Source of the DNA: Albimonas donghaensis | Lineage (GTDB): Bacteria > Pseudomonadota > Alphaproteobacteria > Rhodobacterales > Rhodobacteraceae | Length of the DNA: 64,000 nucleotides | Assembly: GCF_900106695.1 (NCBI RefSeq) | Contig: NZ_FNMZ01000001.1 | Coordinates: 1,240,001-1,304,000 of the forward strand | Direction: 5' to 3' | Shown here: positions 55,473-64,000 of the stretch, one piece after another | Position numbering within the stretch: position 1 is the stretch's first letter | How the letters are laid out: every line of letters starts with the position of its first letter | The notes under the pieces: model-generated | Database searches by the model: none | Seen by the model: only the letters and a program-made list of their open reading frames with translations | What the model was told of the DNA's origin: nothing | Position numbers and translations under genes: made by a program

Positions 55473-56252
55473 ATGGATTACAAGGCGATCACCGACACTT
55501 TCACCGAACTCGCGCTCAAGGCGGGAGAGGTGATCCTCGAGGTCTACGCCTCGCCCGATTTCGACGTGAAGTCCAAGTCCGACGAAAGCCCCGTCACCGA
55601 GGCCGATGAGAAGGCCGACGCCCTGATCTCGGCCGGACTGCGCGAAGCCTTCCCCGACCTGGCGCTGGTCACCGAAGAGCAGGCCGCGACCCATGGGCAG
55701 TCGGTCTCGACCTTCCTCATCGTCGACCCGCTCGACGGGACCAAGGAATTCGTGCAGCGGCGCGGCGAGTTCACCGTGAACATCGCGCTGGTCGAGGACG
55801 GCGTCCCGACCCATGGCGTGGTCTACGCCCCGGTGCTCGGCCGCCTGTTCCGCACCCTGCCCGGCGGCGGGGCCGAGGAGATCAAGCCCGACGGGACCGA
55901 CGCGACGCCGCTGAAGGTCGCGACCCCCGACAACGCGGCGCTGAAGGTCGTGGCCTCGAAATCCCACCGGGATGCGGCGACGGACGAATACATCTCCAAA
56001 TACCAGGTGGCGGATTTCCTGTCGGCCGGCTCGTCCCTGAAGTTCTGCCTGCTGGCGGCCGGGGAGGCGGACCTGTATCCGCGGCTGGGCCGCACGATGG
56101 AATGGGACACGGCGGCCGGCGACGCGGTGCTGCGCGCGGCCGGCGGCGAGGTCCACGCCTGGGAGGGCGGCGCGCTGAAATACGGCAAGGAGGGCTTCGC
56201 CAACCCGTTCTTCATCTGCTTCGCCCCGGGCGTCGAGCTGAAGGACCGCTGA
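55473..56252 (+). CDS. cysQ: 3'(2'),5'-bisphosphate nucleotidase CysQ
   Basis: 259-residue Mg-dependent phosphatase of the inositol monophosphatase fold that hydrolyses PAP, the by-product of PAPS-dependent sulfation. Metal-binding motifs are VTEEQ (about residues 65-69) and VDPLDGTKEFVQRRGEFTVN (about 84-103), and the C-terminal WDTAAGDAVLRAAGG (about 211-225) is complete. The ATG at 55473 follows GAGGGCAAG. It lies 4 bases before kdsB. In this setting it would clear PAP made by the nearby sulfotransferase-like proteins as well as by sulfate reduction. Confidence 0.93.
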   Translation: MDYKAITDTFTELALKAGEVILEVYASPDFDVKSKSDESPVTEADEKADALISAGLREAFPDLALVTEEQAATHGQSVSTFLIVDPLDGTKEFVQRRGEFTVNIALVEDGVPTHGVVYAPVLGRLFRTLPGGGAEEIKPDGTDATPLKVATPDNAALKVVASKSHRDAATDEYISKYQVADFLSAGSSLKFCLLAAGEADLYPRLGRTMEWDTAAGDAVLRAAGGEVHAWEGGALKYGKEGFANPFFICFAPGVELKDR

Positions 56253-56256
56253 GACC

Positions 56257-57063
56257 ATGCCCGCCCCCCGCGCCGCCATCGTCATTCCCGCCCGCTACAA
56301 GTCCTCGCGCTTTCCCGGCAAGCCGTTGCAGGCGCTGCGCGGGGCGGACGGGGTGTCGAAATCCCTGATCCAGCGGGCGTGGGAGGCGGGGATGGCGGCG
56401 CAGGGCTTCGCCGAGGTGGTGGTGGCGACCGATGACGCCCGCATCGCCGAGGCGGCGGAGGGGTTCGGCGCCCGGGTGGTGATGACTCCGGAGAGCTGCC
56501 GCAACGGAACCGAACGCTGCGCCGCCGCCCTGCCGATGCTGGAGAGCGATCCGGAGGTGATCGTGAACCTTCAGGGCGACGCGCCGCTGACGCCGCCATG
56601 GTTCCTGGAGGCGCTGCGCGACGCGATGGCGGACCAGAGCTTCGACGTGGCCACCCCGGTGCTGCGCTGCGACGCGGAGGCCCATGCGGCCTTCCTGGAG
56701 GATCGCGCGGCGGGGCGGGTCGGGGGCACCACGGCGGTCTTCGACCGGTCCGGGCGGGCGCTGTATTTCTCCAAGGAGGTGATCCCCTACACGGGGCGCA
56801 CCTTCGCCGCGGCCGAGACCTGCCCGGTCTTCCACCATGTCGGCGTCTACGCCTACCGCCCCGGCGCGCTCGCGGCCTATGCGGGCTGGCCGGAAGGCGG
56901 GCTGGAGACCTGGGAGGGGCTGGAGCAGCTGCGCTTCCTGGAAAACGGCGTGGCGCTGAAATGCGTCGAGGTCGAGGCCCGGGGCCGCGTGTTCTGGGAA
57001 GTGAACAACCCGCAGGACGTCGCCCGCGTCGAATCCGCCATGGAACGCGCCGGCATCCTGTGA
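56257..57063 (+). CDS. kdsB: 3-deoxy-manno-octulosonate cytidylyltransferase
   Basis: 268-residue CMP-Kdo synthetase, activating Kdo for lipopolysaccharide (or for a poly-Kdo capsule linker). IVIPARYKSSRFPGKPLQAL (about residues 7-26) is the CTP-binding signature, VVVATDD and NGTERCAAAL (about 86) follow, and VNLQGDAPLTPPW carries the metal-binding Asp (about 108). Starts 4 bases after cysQ, so the two are probably coupled. Slightly longer than the E. coli enzyme (248). Confidence 0.93.
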   Translation: MPAPRAAIVIPARYKSSRFPGKPLQALRGADGVSKSLIQRAWEAGMAAQGFAEVVVATDDARIAEAAEGFGARVVMTPESCRNGTERCAAALPMLESDPEVIVNLQGDAPLTPPWFLEALRDAMADQSFDVATPVLRCDAEAHAAFLEDRAAGRVGGTTAVFDRSGRALYFSKEVIPYTGRTFAAAETCPVFHHVGVYAYRPGALAAYAGWPEGGLETWEGLEQLRFLENGVALKCVEVEARGRVFWEVNNPQDVARVESAMERAGIL

Positions 57064-57333
57064 AAGGATCGTATCCGTTCCGGCAACGATGGCCGCATGG
57101 CCGCGCCGGGACGTCAGGGAAGCCCGAACCCGCCGCGAAACCGGACCCGCGTCGAGACAACGCGCGTAAAAGCCCGCCGAAAGGTGCGCCCGGTCACGGA
57201 ATGGTCACGGGCCCCCGCCAATAACGACCCCAGCGCGCCGATGCGCGCCGCCGGCCGCCCCTGTCGCGGGACCCGGCGCAAACCTGATCACAAGCCCCGC
57301 GGCGCAGCCTGCGCCGGGGCGAAAGAGGACGAT

Positions 57334-58227
57334 ATGGGCAACAAAGTCACCAAGGCCATCTTCCCGGTCGCGGGGCTGGGCACGCGGTTCCTGCCGGCCA
57401 CCAAGGCGATCCCCAAGGAAGTGCTGCCGCTGGTCGACAGGCCCCTGATCCAGTACGCGATCGACGAGGCCCGCGCCGCCGGGATCAAGGAATTCATCTT
57501 CGTCACCTCGCGCGGGAAATCGGCGCTGGAGGATTATTTCGACCTCGCCCCCGAGCTTGAGCGCGCGCTGGAGGAAAAGGGCAAGACCGACCTGCTCTCC
57601 GAAGTGCGCAAGGCCAACATGGACAGCGGCCAGATCGCCTATGTGCGCCAGACCGAAGCGCTCGGCCTCGGCCATGCGGTGTGGTGCGCGCGCCGCCTGA
57701 TCGGCCCGGAAGAGCCCGTCGCGGTGCTGCTGCCCGACGACGTCATCGCCTCCGAGACCCCGTGCCTCGAACAGATGATGGACGCCTACATGGAGACCGG
57801 CGGCGCCATGGTCGCCACCATGGAAGTCCCGCGCGAGCAGGTGTCCTCCTACGGCGTGCTGGACGTCGAGGACGACATGGGCCGGCTGGTCAAGGCCAAG
57901 GGCATGGTCGAGAAGCCCAAGACCAACCCGCCCTCCAACCTCGCGGTCATCGGGCGCTACATCCTGCCGCCGTCGGTGTTCACCACGCTCAACGACGGGC
58001 AGAAGGGCGCGGGCGGGGAGATCCAGCTCACCGACGCCATCGCGCGGGAGATCAAGGAAGGCCGCGACGTCTACGGCTACCGCTTCCAGGGGCGGCGCTT
58101 CGACTGCGGCTCCAAGTCCGGCTTCCTCAAGGCGACGGTGGCCTTCGGGCTGGCGCGTCCGGATCTGGGCCACGAATTCTCGGACTTCCTGCGCGACACC
58201 GTGGCGGGTCTGAGAGCTGCCGAGTAA
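57334..58227 (+). CDS. galU: UTP--glucose-1-phosphate uridylyltransferase
   Basis: 297-residue UDP-glucose pyrophosphorylase. FPVAGLGTRFLPATKAIPKE (about residues 9-28) is the nucleotide-binding signature, followed by LVDRPLIQYAIDEA, and VLLPDDVI (about 130) carries the metal Asp. A GAGG ribosome-binding site precedes the ATG at 57334. It supplies UDP-glucose for galE, which follows after 31 bases. A 270-base non-coding gap separates it from kdsB. Confidence 0.96.
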   Translation: MGNKVTKAIFPVAGLGTRFLPATKAIPKEVLPLVDRPLIQYAIDEARAAGIKEFIFVTSRGKSALEDYFDLAPELERALEEKGKTDLLSEVRKANMDSGQIAYVRQTEALGLGHAVWCARRLIGPEEPVAVLLPDDVIASETPCLEQMMDAYMETGGAMVATMEVPREQVSSYGVLDVEDDMGRLVKAKGMVEKPKTNPPSNLAVIGRYILPPSVFTTLNDGQKGAGGEIQLTDAIAREIKEGRDVYGYRFQGRRFDCGSKSGFLKATVAFGLARPDLGHEFSDFLRDTVAGLRAAE

Positions 58228-58258
58228 CTTCAACTTCCACGCTTAAAGAACGGAACTC

Positions 58259-59242
58259 ATGGCGAGAATTCTGGTCACCGGCGGCGCCGGCTATATCGGT
58301 GCGCATGGCTGCAAGGCCCTGCGCGCCGCGGGACACGAGCCCATCGTGTTCGACAATTTCCGCACCGGCTGGCGCGATGCGGTCAAGTTCGGGGAGATGA
58401 TCGAGGGCGACCTGCTCGACCTCGACGCCCTGAAGGCGGCCTTCGCCCAGGCGAAGCCCGAAGCGGTGATGCATTTCGCGGCCCTGTCGAATGTCGGCGA
58501 GTCCATGGCCGACCCGGAGCTTTACTGGCGCAACAATGTCGGCGGCTCGCTGAACCTGCTGACCGCGATGCGGGATGCGGGCGTGGGCTCGATCGTGTTC
58601 TCCTCCACCGCCGCGACCTATGGGGAGCCGGACGAGGACCCGATCACCGAGACCGCCCGTCAGGCCCCGATCAACCCCTACGGGGCGTCGAAACTGGCGG
58701 TCGAGAAGATGCTCGACGATTTCGAGAAGGCCCACGGCATCCGCTCCATCGCCTTCCGCTACTTCAACGTGGCGGGCGCGGACCCGGAGCGGCAGGTGGG
58801 CGAGCATCACGTGCCCGAAACCCATCTGGTGCCCAATGTGCTGGATTCGGTGGCCGGCGCGCGCGATGCGCTGACCATCAACGGCACGGACTACCCCACC
58901 CCGGACGGGACCTGCATTCGCGACTATGTGCATGTCATGGACCTGGTGGACGCGCATGTGCTGGGGACCGAGTGGCTGCTGGCGGGCAAGGAGAGCCTGC
59001 GGCTGAACCTCGGGACCGGGTCCGGGTTCTCGGTGCGCGAGGTCGTGGACGCGGCTTCCGAGGTGGTCGGCGAAACCGTGCCGATGAACTACGGGCCCCG
59101 GCGCCCCGGCGATCCGGCGCGGCTGGTCTGCGACGGGACCCGCGCGCGCGAGGTGCTGGGCTGGTCGCCGGAACGGTCGGTGATGGCGCAGATGATCGGC
59201 GACGCCTGGGCGTGGCGGCAGACGGGACGGTATTCGCGCTGA
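58259..59242 (+). CDS. galE: UDP-glucose 4-epimerase
   Basis: 327-residue extended SDR interconverting UDP-glucose and UDP-galactose. VTGGAGYIGAHGCKAL (about residues 5-20) binds NAD, SSTAATYGEP carries the Ser/Thr, and NPYGASKLAVEKML the Tyr-x-x-x-Lys (about 142-146). RYFNVAGADP and CIRDYVHVMDLVDAH are standard GalE motifs. With galU it would supply the UDP-galactose that glf converts to UDP-galactofuranose. A hairpin terminator follows. Confidence 0.95.
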   Translation: MARILVTGGAGYIGAHGCKALRAAGHEPIVFDNFRTGWRDAVKFGEMIEGDLLDLDALKAAFAQAKPEAVMHFAALSNVGESMADPELYWRNNVGGSLNLLTAMRDAGVGSIVFSSTAATYGEPDEDPITETARQAPINPYGASKLAVEKMLDDFEKAHGIRSIAFRYFNVAGADPERQVGEHHVPETHLVPNVLDSVAGARDALTINGTDYPTPDGTCIRDYVHVMDLVDAHVLGTEWLLAGKESLRLNLGTGSGFSVREVVDAASEVVGETVPMNYGPRRPGDPARLVCDGTRAREVLGWSPERSVMAQMIGDAWAWRQTGRYSR

Positions 59243-59316
59243 GGCGTGAGGCCTGCCTTGCGCTGAGGCGCGGGCGGGGGGGGGCGCCCTCCCCGGAAGC
59301 CACGGATGGAACGAGG

Positions 59317-59345
59317 GAAACGGGGGCGCGGCGCGTCCCCGTTTC
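59317..59345 (+). terminator. Hairpin behind galE
   Basis: GAAACGGGG (59317-59325) pairs with CCCCGTTTC (59337-59345), extended inward by four more pairs (one G-T) to a 13-bp stem. Only ACGTTT follows, so the T tract is weak. Confidence 0.6.
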
Positions 59346-59514
59346 ACGTTTGCGAGGGCGGGGCGCGGGCGGCGCGGCTTTCCGTTGACACGGGCGCGCG
59401 ATGAACGGAGCGTGACGCCTGTTCGTTCGCCGGATCGGCCCGCGGGGCGCCCGGCTTCCCGCATGGCGTTTCCGGGAGAGCCCCGCCGATGAAGCCGCCC
59501 TCCGCCCGCCTCGC

Positions 59515-60750
59515 ATGACGGTTCCGAAGTTGCGCCGTCTGCTCGACCTGACCCGCACCGTGGCGCGGGCCGGCCGGACCATTCCCGGGGCCATCGACCG
59601 GGCCGAGCGCGCCTGGGCCGCCCGGCTGACGGCGCAGGACGGCGCGCGGTTCCTGGTCTCGGCCGGGCCGCGGCACGCGCTGCTGGACGGCGCGGGGGCC
59701 GCGGCGCTGATCGCGGCGCTGGACGGGGGGGAGGAGCTGCCGCCCGCCGATCTGCGCGGCGCGTTCTCACCCTGGCGGACCGAGCGGCAGCGGCGCGCCG
59801 ACAGCCTCGCGCGTCGGCTCGCGCTGGGCCAGGGGGAGGATCTGGGCGCCCTTCTGGGGGCGGAGCGGGGGCGCTTCCTTTACCTGAACGTGGCGCAGGC
59901 GCAGCTCGACGCGGCGCGGCTCAAGGCGTTGCGGGCGGGGGGGGCGGCGCAGGCCGTGGCGCTGTGCCATGACCTCGTGGCCCTGGAGCGGCCGGAACTG
60001 GCGCGGCCGTCGGAGCCCAACCGCCTGCTGGCCTTTCTCGGGGCGGCGGGGCTTTGCGACGGGCTGCTGCATGCGACGCCCGCCACCGCCGACATCGCCG
60101 CGGCGCATCTGGAGAGCCCGCCGCCCTCGCGCATCGCGCCGCTGGGGCTGAGCCCCCTGCCCCCGCCCGGACCGGACGCGGCGCCGGCGGAGACGGAGGG
60201 CGGTTTCGTGATGCTCGGCGCCATCGAGCCGCGGCGCAACCATCTCGCGATGCTGTGGATCTGGCAGCGGCTGTGGGACGAGCTGGGTGAGGCCGCGCCG
60301 CGGCTGTTCATCCTGGGCCGGCGCGCCTCGGAAAGCGAGATGGTGGCCGACATTCTCGACCGCGCGCCGATGGCCGGGCGCGTGGTGTTCGAGCGGAGCG
60401 AGCTGGGCGACCCGGAGGTCGCGGTCCGGCTGGCGAGCGCCCGGGCCATGCTGGCGCCGAGCTTCGCGGAGGGCTCGGCCCTGGCGGTGGCGGAGGCGCT
60501 GGCGCTCGGCTGCCCGGTGATCGCCGCCGACATCCCCGAATTGCGGGCCGAAGGCGGGGCGGCGCCGGATTACATCGACCCGCTGGACCTGCCCGCATGG
60601 CTGGAGACGCTGCTCGCCTACGCCGATCCGATGGCGGAGGGGCCGGACCCGCGCGCCGCTCAACTGGCCCGGATCGAGGCCTGGCGGCCGCGGGACTGGG
60701 CCGCGCATTTCGAGGCGGCGGAGGATCTTTTCGCGCAGATCGGCGCCTGA
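59515..60750 (+). CDS. GT4 family glycosyltransferase
   Basis: 411-residue GT-B glycosyltransferase. The N-terminal RTIPGAIDRAERAWAARL (about residues 21-38) resembles the GIDR motif of a capsule/O-antigen subgroup. The C-terminal donor domain has FVMLGAIEPRRNHLAMLWIW (about 231-250), FILGRRASE and APSFAEGSALAVAEALALGCPVIAADIPEL (about 318-347, containing the conserved E-x7-E-like core in two parts). No donor can be assigned. It follows galE by 272 bases and may act in the same glycan pathway. Confidence 0.85.
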   Translation: MTVPKLRRLLDLTRTVARAGRTIPGAIDRAERAWAARLTAQDGARFLVSAGPRHALLDGAGAAALIAALDGGEELPPADLRGAFSPWRTERQRRADSLARRLALGQGEDLGALLGAERGRFLYLNVAQAQLDAARLKALRAGGAAQAVALCHDLVALERPELARPSEPNRLLAFLGAAGLCDGLLHATPATADIAAAHLESPPPSRIAPLGLSPLPPPGPDAAPAETEGGFVMLGAIEPRRNHLAMLWIWQRLWDELGEAAPRLFILGRRASESEMVADILDRAPMAGRVVFERSELGDPEVAVRLASARAMLAPSFAEGSALAVAEALALGCPVIAADIPELRAEGGAAPDYIDPLDLPAWLETLLAYADPMAEGPDPRAAQLARIEAWRPRDWAAHFEAAEDLFAQIGA

Positions 60751-61095
60751 TCCCGCCGGGTTGAAGATACGGAGGCGCGGGTTGGGGCACGCGGCGCAGG
60801 GGGGCGCGGGTTGGGGCGACCTCCTGTCACGCAGGCATCACGGCGACTCGCGTTGATGGTGACGGACGGCGCGGTCGCGCCGCTCGGGCGGAGGGGAAAC
60901 CGCCGGGGCGGAGGCACAGCGGCTCGCCAGGTCCGACGTCCCTTCGCGGGGGGGGTCGGGCGTCCTCTCCGGGCCTGCTGCGCGTGGCGCGCGGGCCGTT
61001 CGCCGGGCCGCCGGCGACGGGGAGCTGAGGGGGCCGGGCGGCGACGCCCGGCCCCTTTCGGGTTTCCGGAACGGCGGGCGCGGCGGCGGGGCGCG
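60751..61095. other. Convergent gap between the GT4 gene and pcaB
   Basis: 345 bases without a gene. A perfect 11-bp stem (61030-61040 with 61045-61055, loop GCGA) is followed by TTTC and probably terminates one or both genes. Confidence 0.55.
61030..61058. terminator. Hairpin between GT4 gene and pcaB
   Basis: GGGGCCGGGCG (61030-61040) pairs perfectly with CGCCCGGCCCC (61045-61055) around a GCGA loop; TTT follows. Location in a convergent gap supports a terminator role. Confidence 0.6.
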
Positions 61096-62442
61096 TCAGC
61101 CCCCGCAGGCCTCCGCCGCCAGCGCCGCGAACCGGTCCGCATGGACGGGGGCGAGGCCCATGTGCAGCTCCGGCGCCAGCGCCGCGGACCAGTCGATATC
61201 CGGGGTCTCGGGATCGGCGGCCAGCGCCTCGGCCAGCGTGACCGCCTGCGCCGCGGCGGCCTTGCAGGCGCGCCCCACGGCGTCCTGGGCGGCGGGGCGC
61301 GGCATGCCTTCGGAGACCATCCGGAAGGTCGCGGCCTCGGCCAGGATCACCCCGCCGCCGGCCGCCATGTTGGCGCGCATCCGGGCCGGGTCCGGGCGCA
61401 GGTCCTCGGCCAGCGCCTGCGCGTGGCGCGCGGCCCCGGCGGCGGTCAGGCACAGTTGCGGCAGGGCCAGCCATTCCTGCATCCAGGCGGCGCCGTCCCG
61501 CTCATGCCCCGCCAGCATCGCCTGTTGCAGGGCGGAGGCCAGGGGGCCCGCGTGGCGGGCGAGCGCCGCCAGCGTCTCGGCCCCCACCGGGTTGGCCTTG
61601 TTGGGCATGGTGGAGGAGCCGCCCGAAGCCCCGGCGGCGAGCTCTCCGACCTCGGTCTGGCCCAACAGCGCCACGTCGAGCCCGAATTTCCCCAGCCCCC
61701 CCGCAAGAATGCCGAGCTGGGCGGCCAGTTCGGCCACGGAATCCCGGGCCGCGTGCCAGGGCAGGTCCGGGGCGGCGAGCCCCAGTTCCTCGGCCAGGCG
61801 GGGCGGCACGGCGGCGGCGTCCGGCCCCATGGCCGCGAGCGTGCCCGCGGCCCCGGCCAGCGAGACCTGGAGCAGCCGCGGGCGCAGTTCCGCCAGCCGG
61901 GCGCGGGCGCGCAGGACCGGCCCGCCCCAGATGGCGATGCGGGCGCCGAAGGAGGTGGGGGCGGCGGCCTGCCCGCGGGTGCGCGCCGCCATGGGCAGGT
62001 CGCGCCAGCGGGTCGCGGCGGGGCCGAGGGCGGCGAGGATCGCCAGCAGGCGGGCGTCGAGCTGGTCGAGATAGGCGCGCAGCCGCAGGGCCAGCGCGGT
62101 GTCGACGATATCCTGGCTGGTCGCGCCGAAATGCACCCAGGCGGCATGTTCCGGGGCGCCCATCGCGGCGCGGAAGGCGGCGACGAAGGCGGGGACCGGC
62201 ACGCCGGCGGCGGCCGTGCCGGGGGCGAGCGCGGCGGGGTCGATGACCAGCTCGCGCGAGGCGCGGTGGATGGCGACGGCGGCGGTCTCGGGGATCAGGC
62301 CGAGCGCGCCCTGGGCGCGGGCCAGTCCGCCCTCGACCAGCATCATGGCGCGCAGCTCGGCGGGGGCGGAGAACAGCCGCGCGGCGTCCGGATCGGAGAC
62401 GAGATCGCGCAGCATCGGGCTGTCGAAAGGCGTGGCGGACAT
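61096..62442 (-). CDS. pcaB: 3-carboxy-cis,cis-muconate cycloisomerase
   Basis: 448-residue fumarase/aspartase-superfamily enzyme converting 3-carboxymuconate to 4-carboxymuconolactone in the protocatechuate branch of the beta-ketoadipate pathway. HFGATSQDIVDTALAL (about residues 103-118) and the superfamily signature GGSSTMPNKANPVGAETL (about 274-291) are intact. It lies 332 bases downstream of pcaG on the same strand. The length suits PcaB. Confidence 0.95.
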   Translation of the reverse strand: MSATPFDSPMLRDLVSDPDAARLFSAPAELRAMMLVEGGLARAQGALGLIPETAAVAIHRASRELVIDPAALAPGTAAAGVPVPAFVAAFRAAMGAPEHAAWVHFGATSQDIVDTALALRLRAYLDQLDARLLAILAALGPAATRWRDLPMAARTRGQAAAPTSFGARIAIWGGPVLRARARLAELRPRLLQVSLAGAAGTLAAMGPDAAAVPPRLAEELGLAAPDLPWHAARDSVAELAAQLGILAGGLGKFGLDVALLGQTEVGELAAGASGGSSTMPNKANPVGAETLAALARHAGPLASALQQAMLAGHERDGAAWMQEWLALPQLCLTAAGAARHAQALAEDLRPDPARMRANMAAGGGVILAEAATFRMVSEGMPRPAAQDAVGRACKAAAAQAVTLAEALAADPETPDIDWSAALAPELHMGLAPVHADRFAALAAEACGG

Positions 62443-62774
62443 CGCGGGCTCCGGATGCGGGAGAGGGCGGGCCGGACCATGCGACGCCCGGCCCGAAGGC
62501 GCAACCGGGGCGGGGCGGAGCGGGGCGGGGATCGGCGCCGGGCGGCCTGCGCGGTGAGGCGACCACGCGGCCGGCGGGAGCGTTGGTCGCAGGCCGGAGC
62601 GGACGGACGGGGGCGCAGCGGGCGCGAAAACTCACGCCCGGCGGGAAAGATGGCCACGGACGGGACAGGAGACGGGGCGGCCGCGGCGCGGGGGCGAGGC
62701 GAAGCCTCGTCCGAAGCGCGCGGCGCCCCCGCCCCCCTCCCCTCGCCGAGCGGAGGCAGGCCGGGGGCGCGGGG
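62443..62774. other. Gap between pcaG and pcaB
   Basis: 332 bases without a credible gene. This is long for neighbours in one catabolic block; pcaB may have its own promoter here. No palindrome or T-tract terminator stands out. Confidence 0.5.
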
Positions 62775-63416
62775 TCAGATGTCGAAGAACACCGTCTCCC
62801 GCTCGCCCTGAAGCCGGATGTCGAAGCGGTAGACGCCCGGGCCTTCCTGCGCCGCGATCAGGGTCTCGGCCCGCGCGGGCGGGTCGATGCGCGCGAGCAC
62901 CGGGTCCTCGGCGTTGGCGCTGGCTTCGTCGGGGAAATACATCCGCGTGTGCAGCCCGATATTGATGCCCCGCGCCACGATCCAGAAGGTGATGTGCGGA
63001 GCCATCAGGCGGCCGTCCTTGAAGGGGACGCGGCCGGGGCGCAGGGTCTCGAACATCCATTCGCCGGTATCGCCGTCGGCGGCGGCGCGGCCGAAGCCTC
63101 CGAAGGCGCCGTCGGCGACGCCGCGAGGCTCCCCGATCCCGGCATGGAGCCCGGCGGCGTCGGCCTGCCAGATCTCCACCAGCGCGTCGCGGACCGGGGT
63201 TCCGGCCCCGTCCCGGACGCAGCCGCGGATCGTCACCCGCTCCCCCTGCGCGCCGGGGTCGAACACGGCGCGGCCGAGATCCTCGGGATAGACCCCCTCG
63301 ATCCCGGAGAAATTGGGGGTGAGGCCGATATGCACATAGGGGCCGGCGGTCTGGGAGGGGGTCTCCTTGAAATAGCCGTTGAGGTCGTTGGGCAGGTCGT
63401 GGCGCAGGCGGCTCAT
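62775..63416 (-). CDS. pcaG: Protocatechuate 3,4-dioxygenase alpha subunit
   Basis: 213-residue alpha subunit of the intradiol ring-cleavage enzyme. ETPSQTAGPYVHIGLTP (about residues 18-34) is the typical start and DALVEIWQADAAGLH (about 78-92) with HITFWIVARGINIGLHTRMYF (about 150-170) the core. The alpha chain lacks the full iron-ligand set, which is held by the beta chain. The ATG lies one base beyond the pcaH stop, so the two subunits are coupled. Confidence 0.96.
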   Translation of the reverse strand: MSRLRHDLPNDLNGYFKETPSQTAGPYVHIGLTPNFSGIEGVYPEDLGRAVFDPGAQGERVTIRGCVRDGAGTPVRDALVEIWQADAAGLHAGIGEPRGVADGAFGGFGRAAADGDTGEWMFETLRPGRVPFKDGRLMAPHITFWIVARGINIGLHTRMYFPDEASANAEDPVLARIDPPARAETLIAAQEGPGVYRFDIRLQGERETVFFDI

Positions 63417-63417
63417 G

Positions 63418-64000
<583 letters not shown>

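Overview
The window is a very GC-rich (about 70%) stretch of a bacterial chromosome. Gene content and order point to an alphaproteobacterium of the Rhodobacterales type: a pcm-tolC-popZ-like run with valS nearby, a pyrB/non-catalytic pyrC' pair, a group 2 ornithine/lysine decarboxylase, 3-hydroxybutyrate dehydrogenase next to a patatin, and the pcaH-pcaG-pcaB block. I cannot name the species. There is no rRNA operon, integrase, transposase or CRISPR array. One tRNA (Cys) is present. Many long open frames antisense to real genes are GC-driven shadows and are left out.

Layout. 1-1.5 kb: two dipeptide-type ABC permeases (the first cut by the window edge). 1.7-6 kb: rodA, a ghrA-type 2-hydroxyacid dehydrogenase, a DUF502 membrane protein and a LysE-type exporter. 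6-8 kb: a YejA-like solute-binding protein, read leftward, with a strong oppositely oriented terminator behind its start that suggests an unannotated small RNA. 8.3-12.4 kb: bdhA, patatin, a class I amidotransferase, a FrnE/DsbA-like protein and a membrane protein, all rightward. 12.5-22.4 kb, leftward: mfd, dprA, plsY, then pyrC'-DUF4268-pyrB; the DUF4268 gene sits between the two pyrimidine genes with ATGA overlaps on both sides, and pyrB appears to start with ATT. 22.9-27.4 kb: GST, wrbA, valS. 27.7-34.1 kb: an exported protein, a divergent lrp/ornithine decarboxylase pair, then pcm-tolC-popZ-like. 34.4-40.6 kb: tRNA-Cys, a 57-codon gene with its own terminator, an NCS2 nucleobase permease, denD, an acyl-CoA ligase-like enzyme and a small membrane protein.

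40.6-51 kb is the most unusual region. It holds UDP-galactopyranose mutase (glf), two GlfT2-like galactofuranosyltransferase candidates, a DUF707 protein and three sulfotransferase-like P-loop proteins, one of which has lost the PAPS-loop residues. About 4.5 kb further on are cysQ, kdsB, galU, galE and a GT4 glycosyltransferase (55.5-60.8 kb). Together these could make UDP-glucose, UDP-galactose and UDP-galactofuranose, polymerise galactofuranose, sulfate it, and clear the PAP by-product with CysQ. I infer a sulfated galactofuranose-containing surface glycan; no such product is proven here.

Between these blocks (51-55.4 kb) lie an enoyl-CoA hydratase, a small HNH protein, a bfd-bfr iron-storage pair and an orphan leucine-rich-repeat protein whose repeats are nearly identical at the DNA level. 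The right end (61-64 kb) encodes protocatechuate degradation (pcaB, pcaG, partial pcaH), read leftward.
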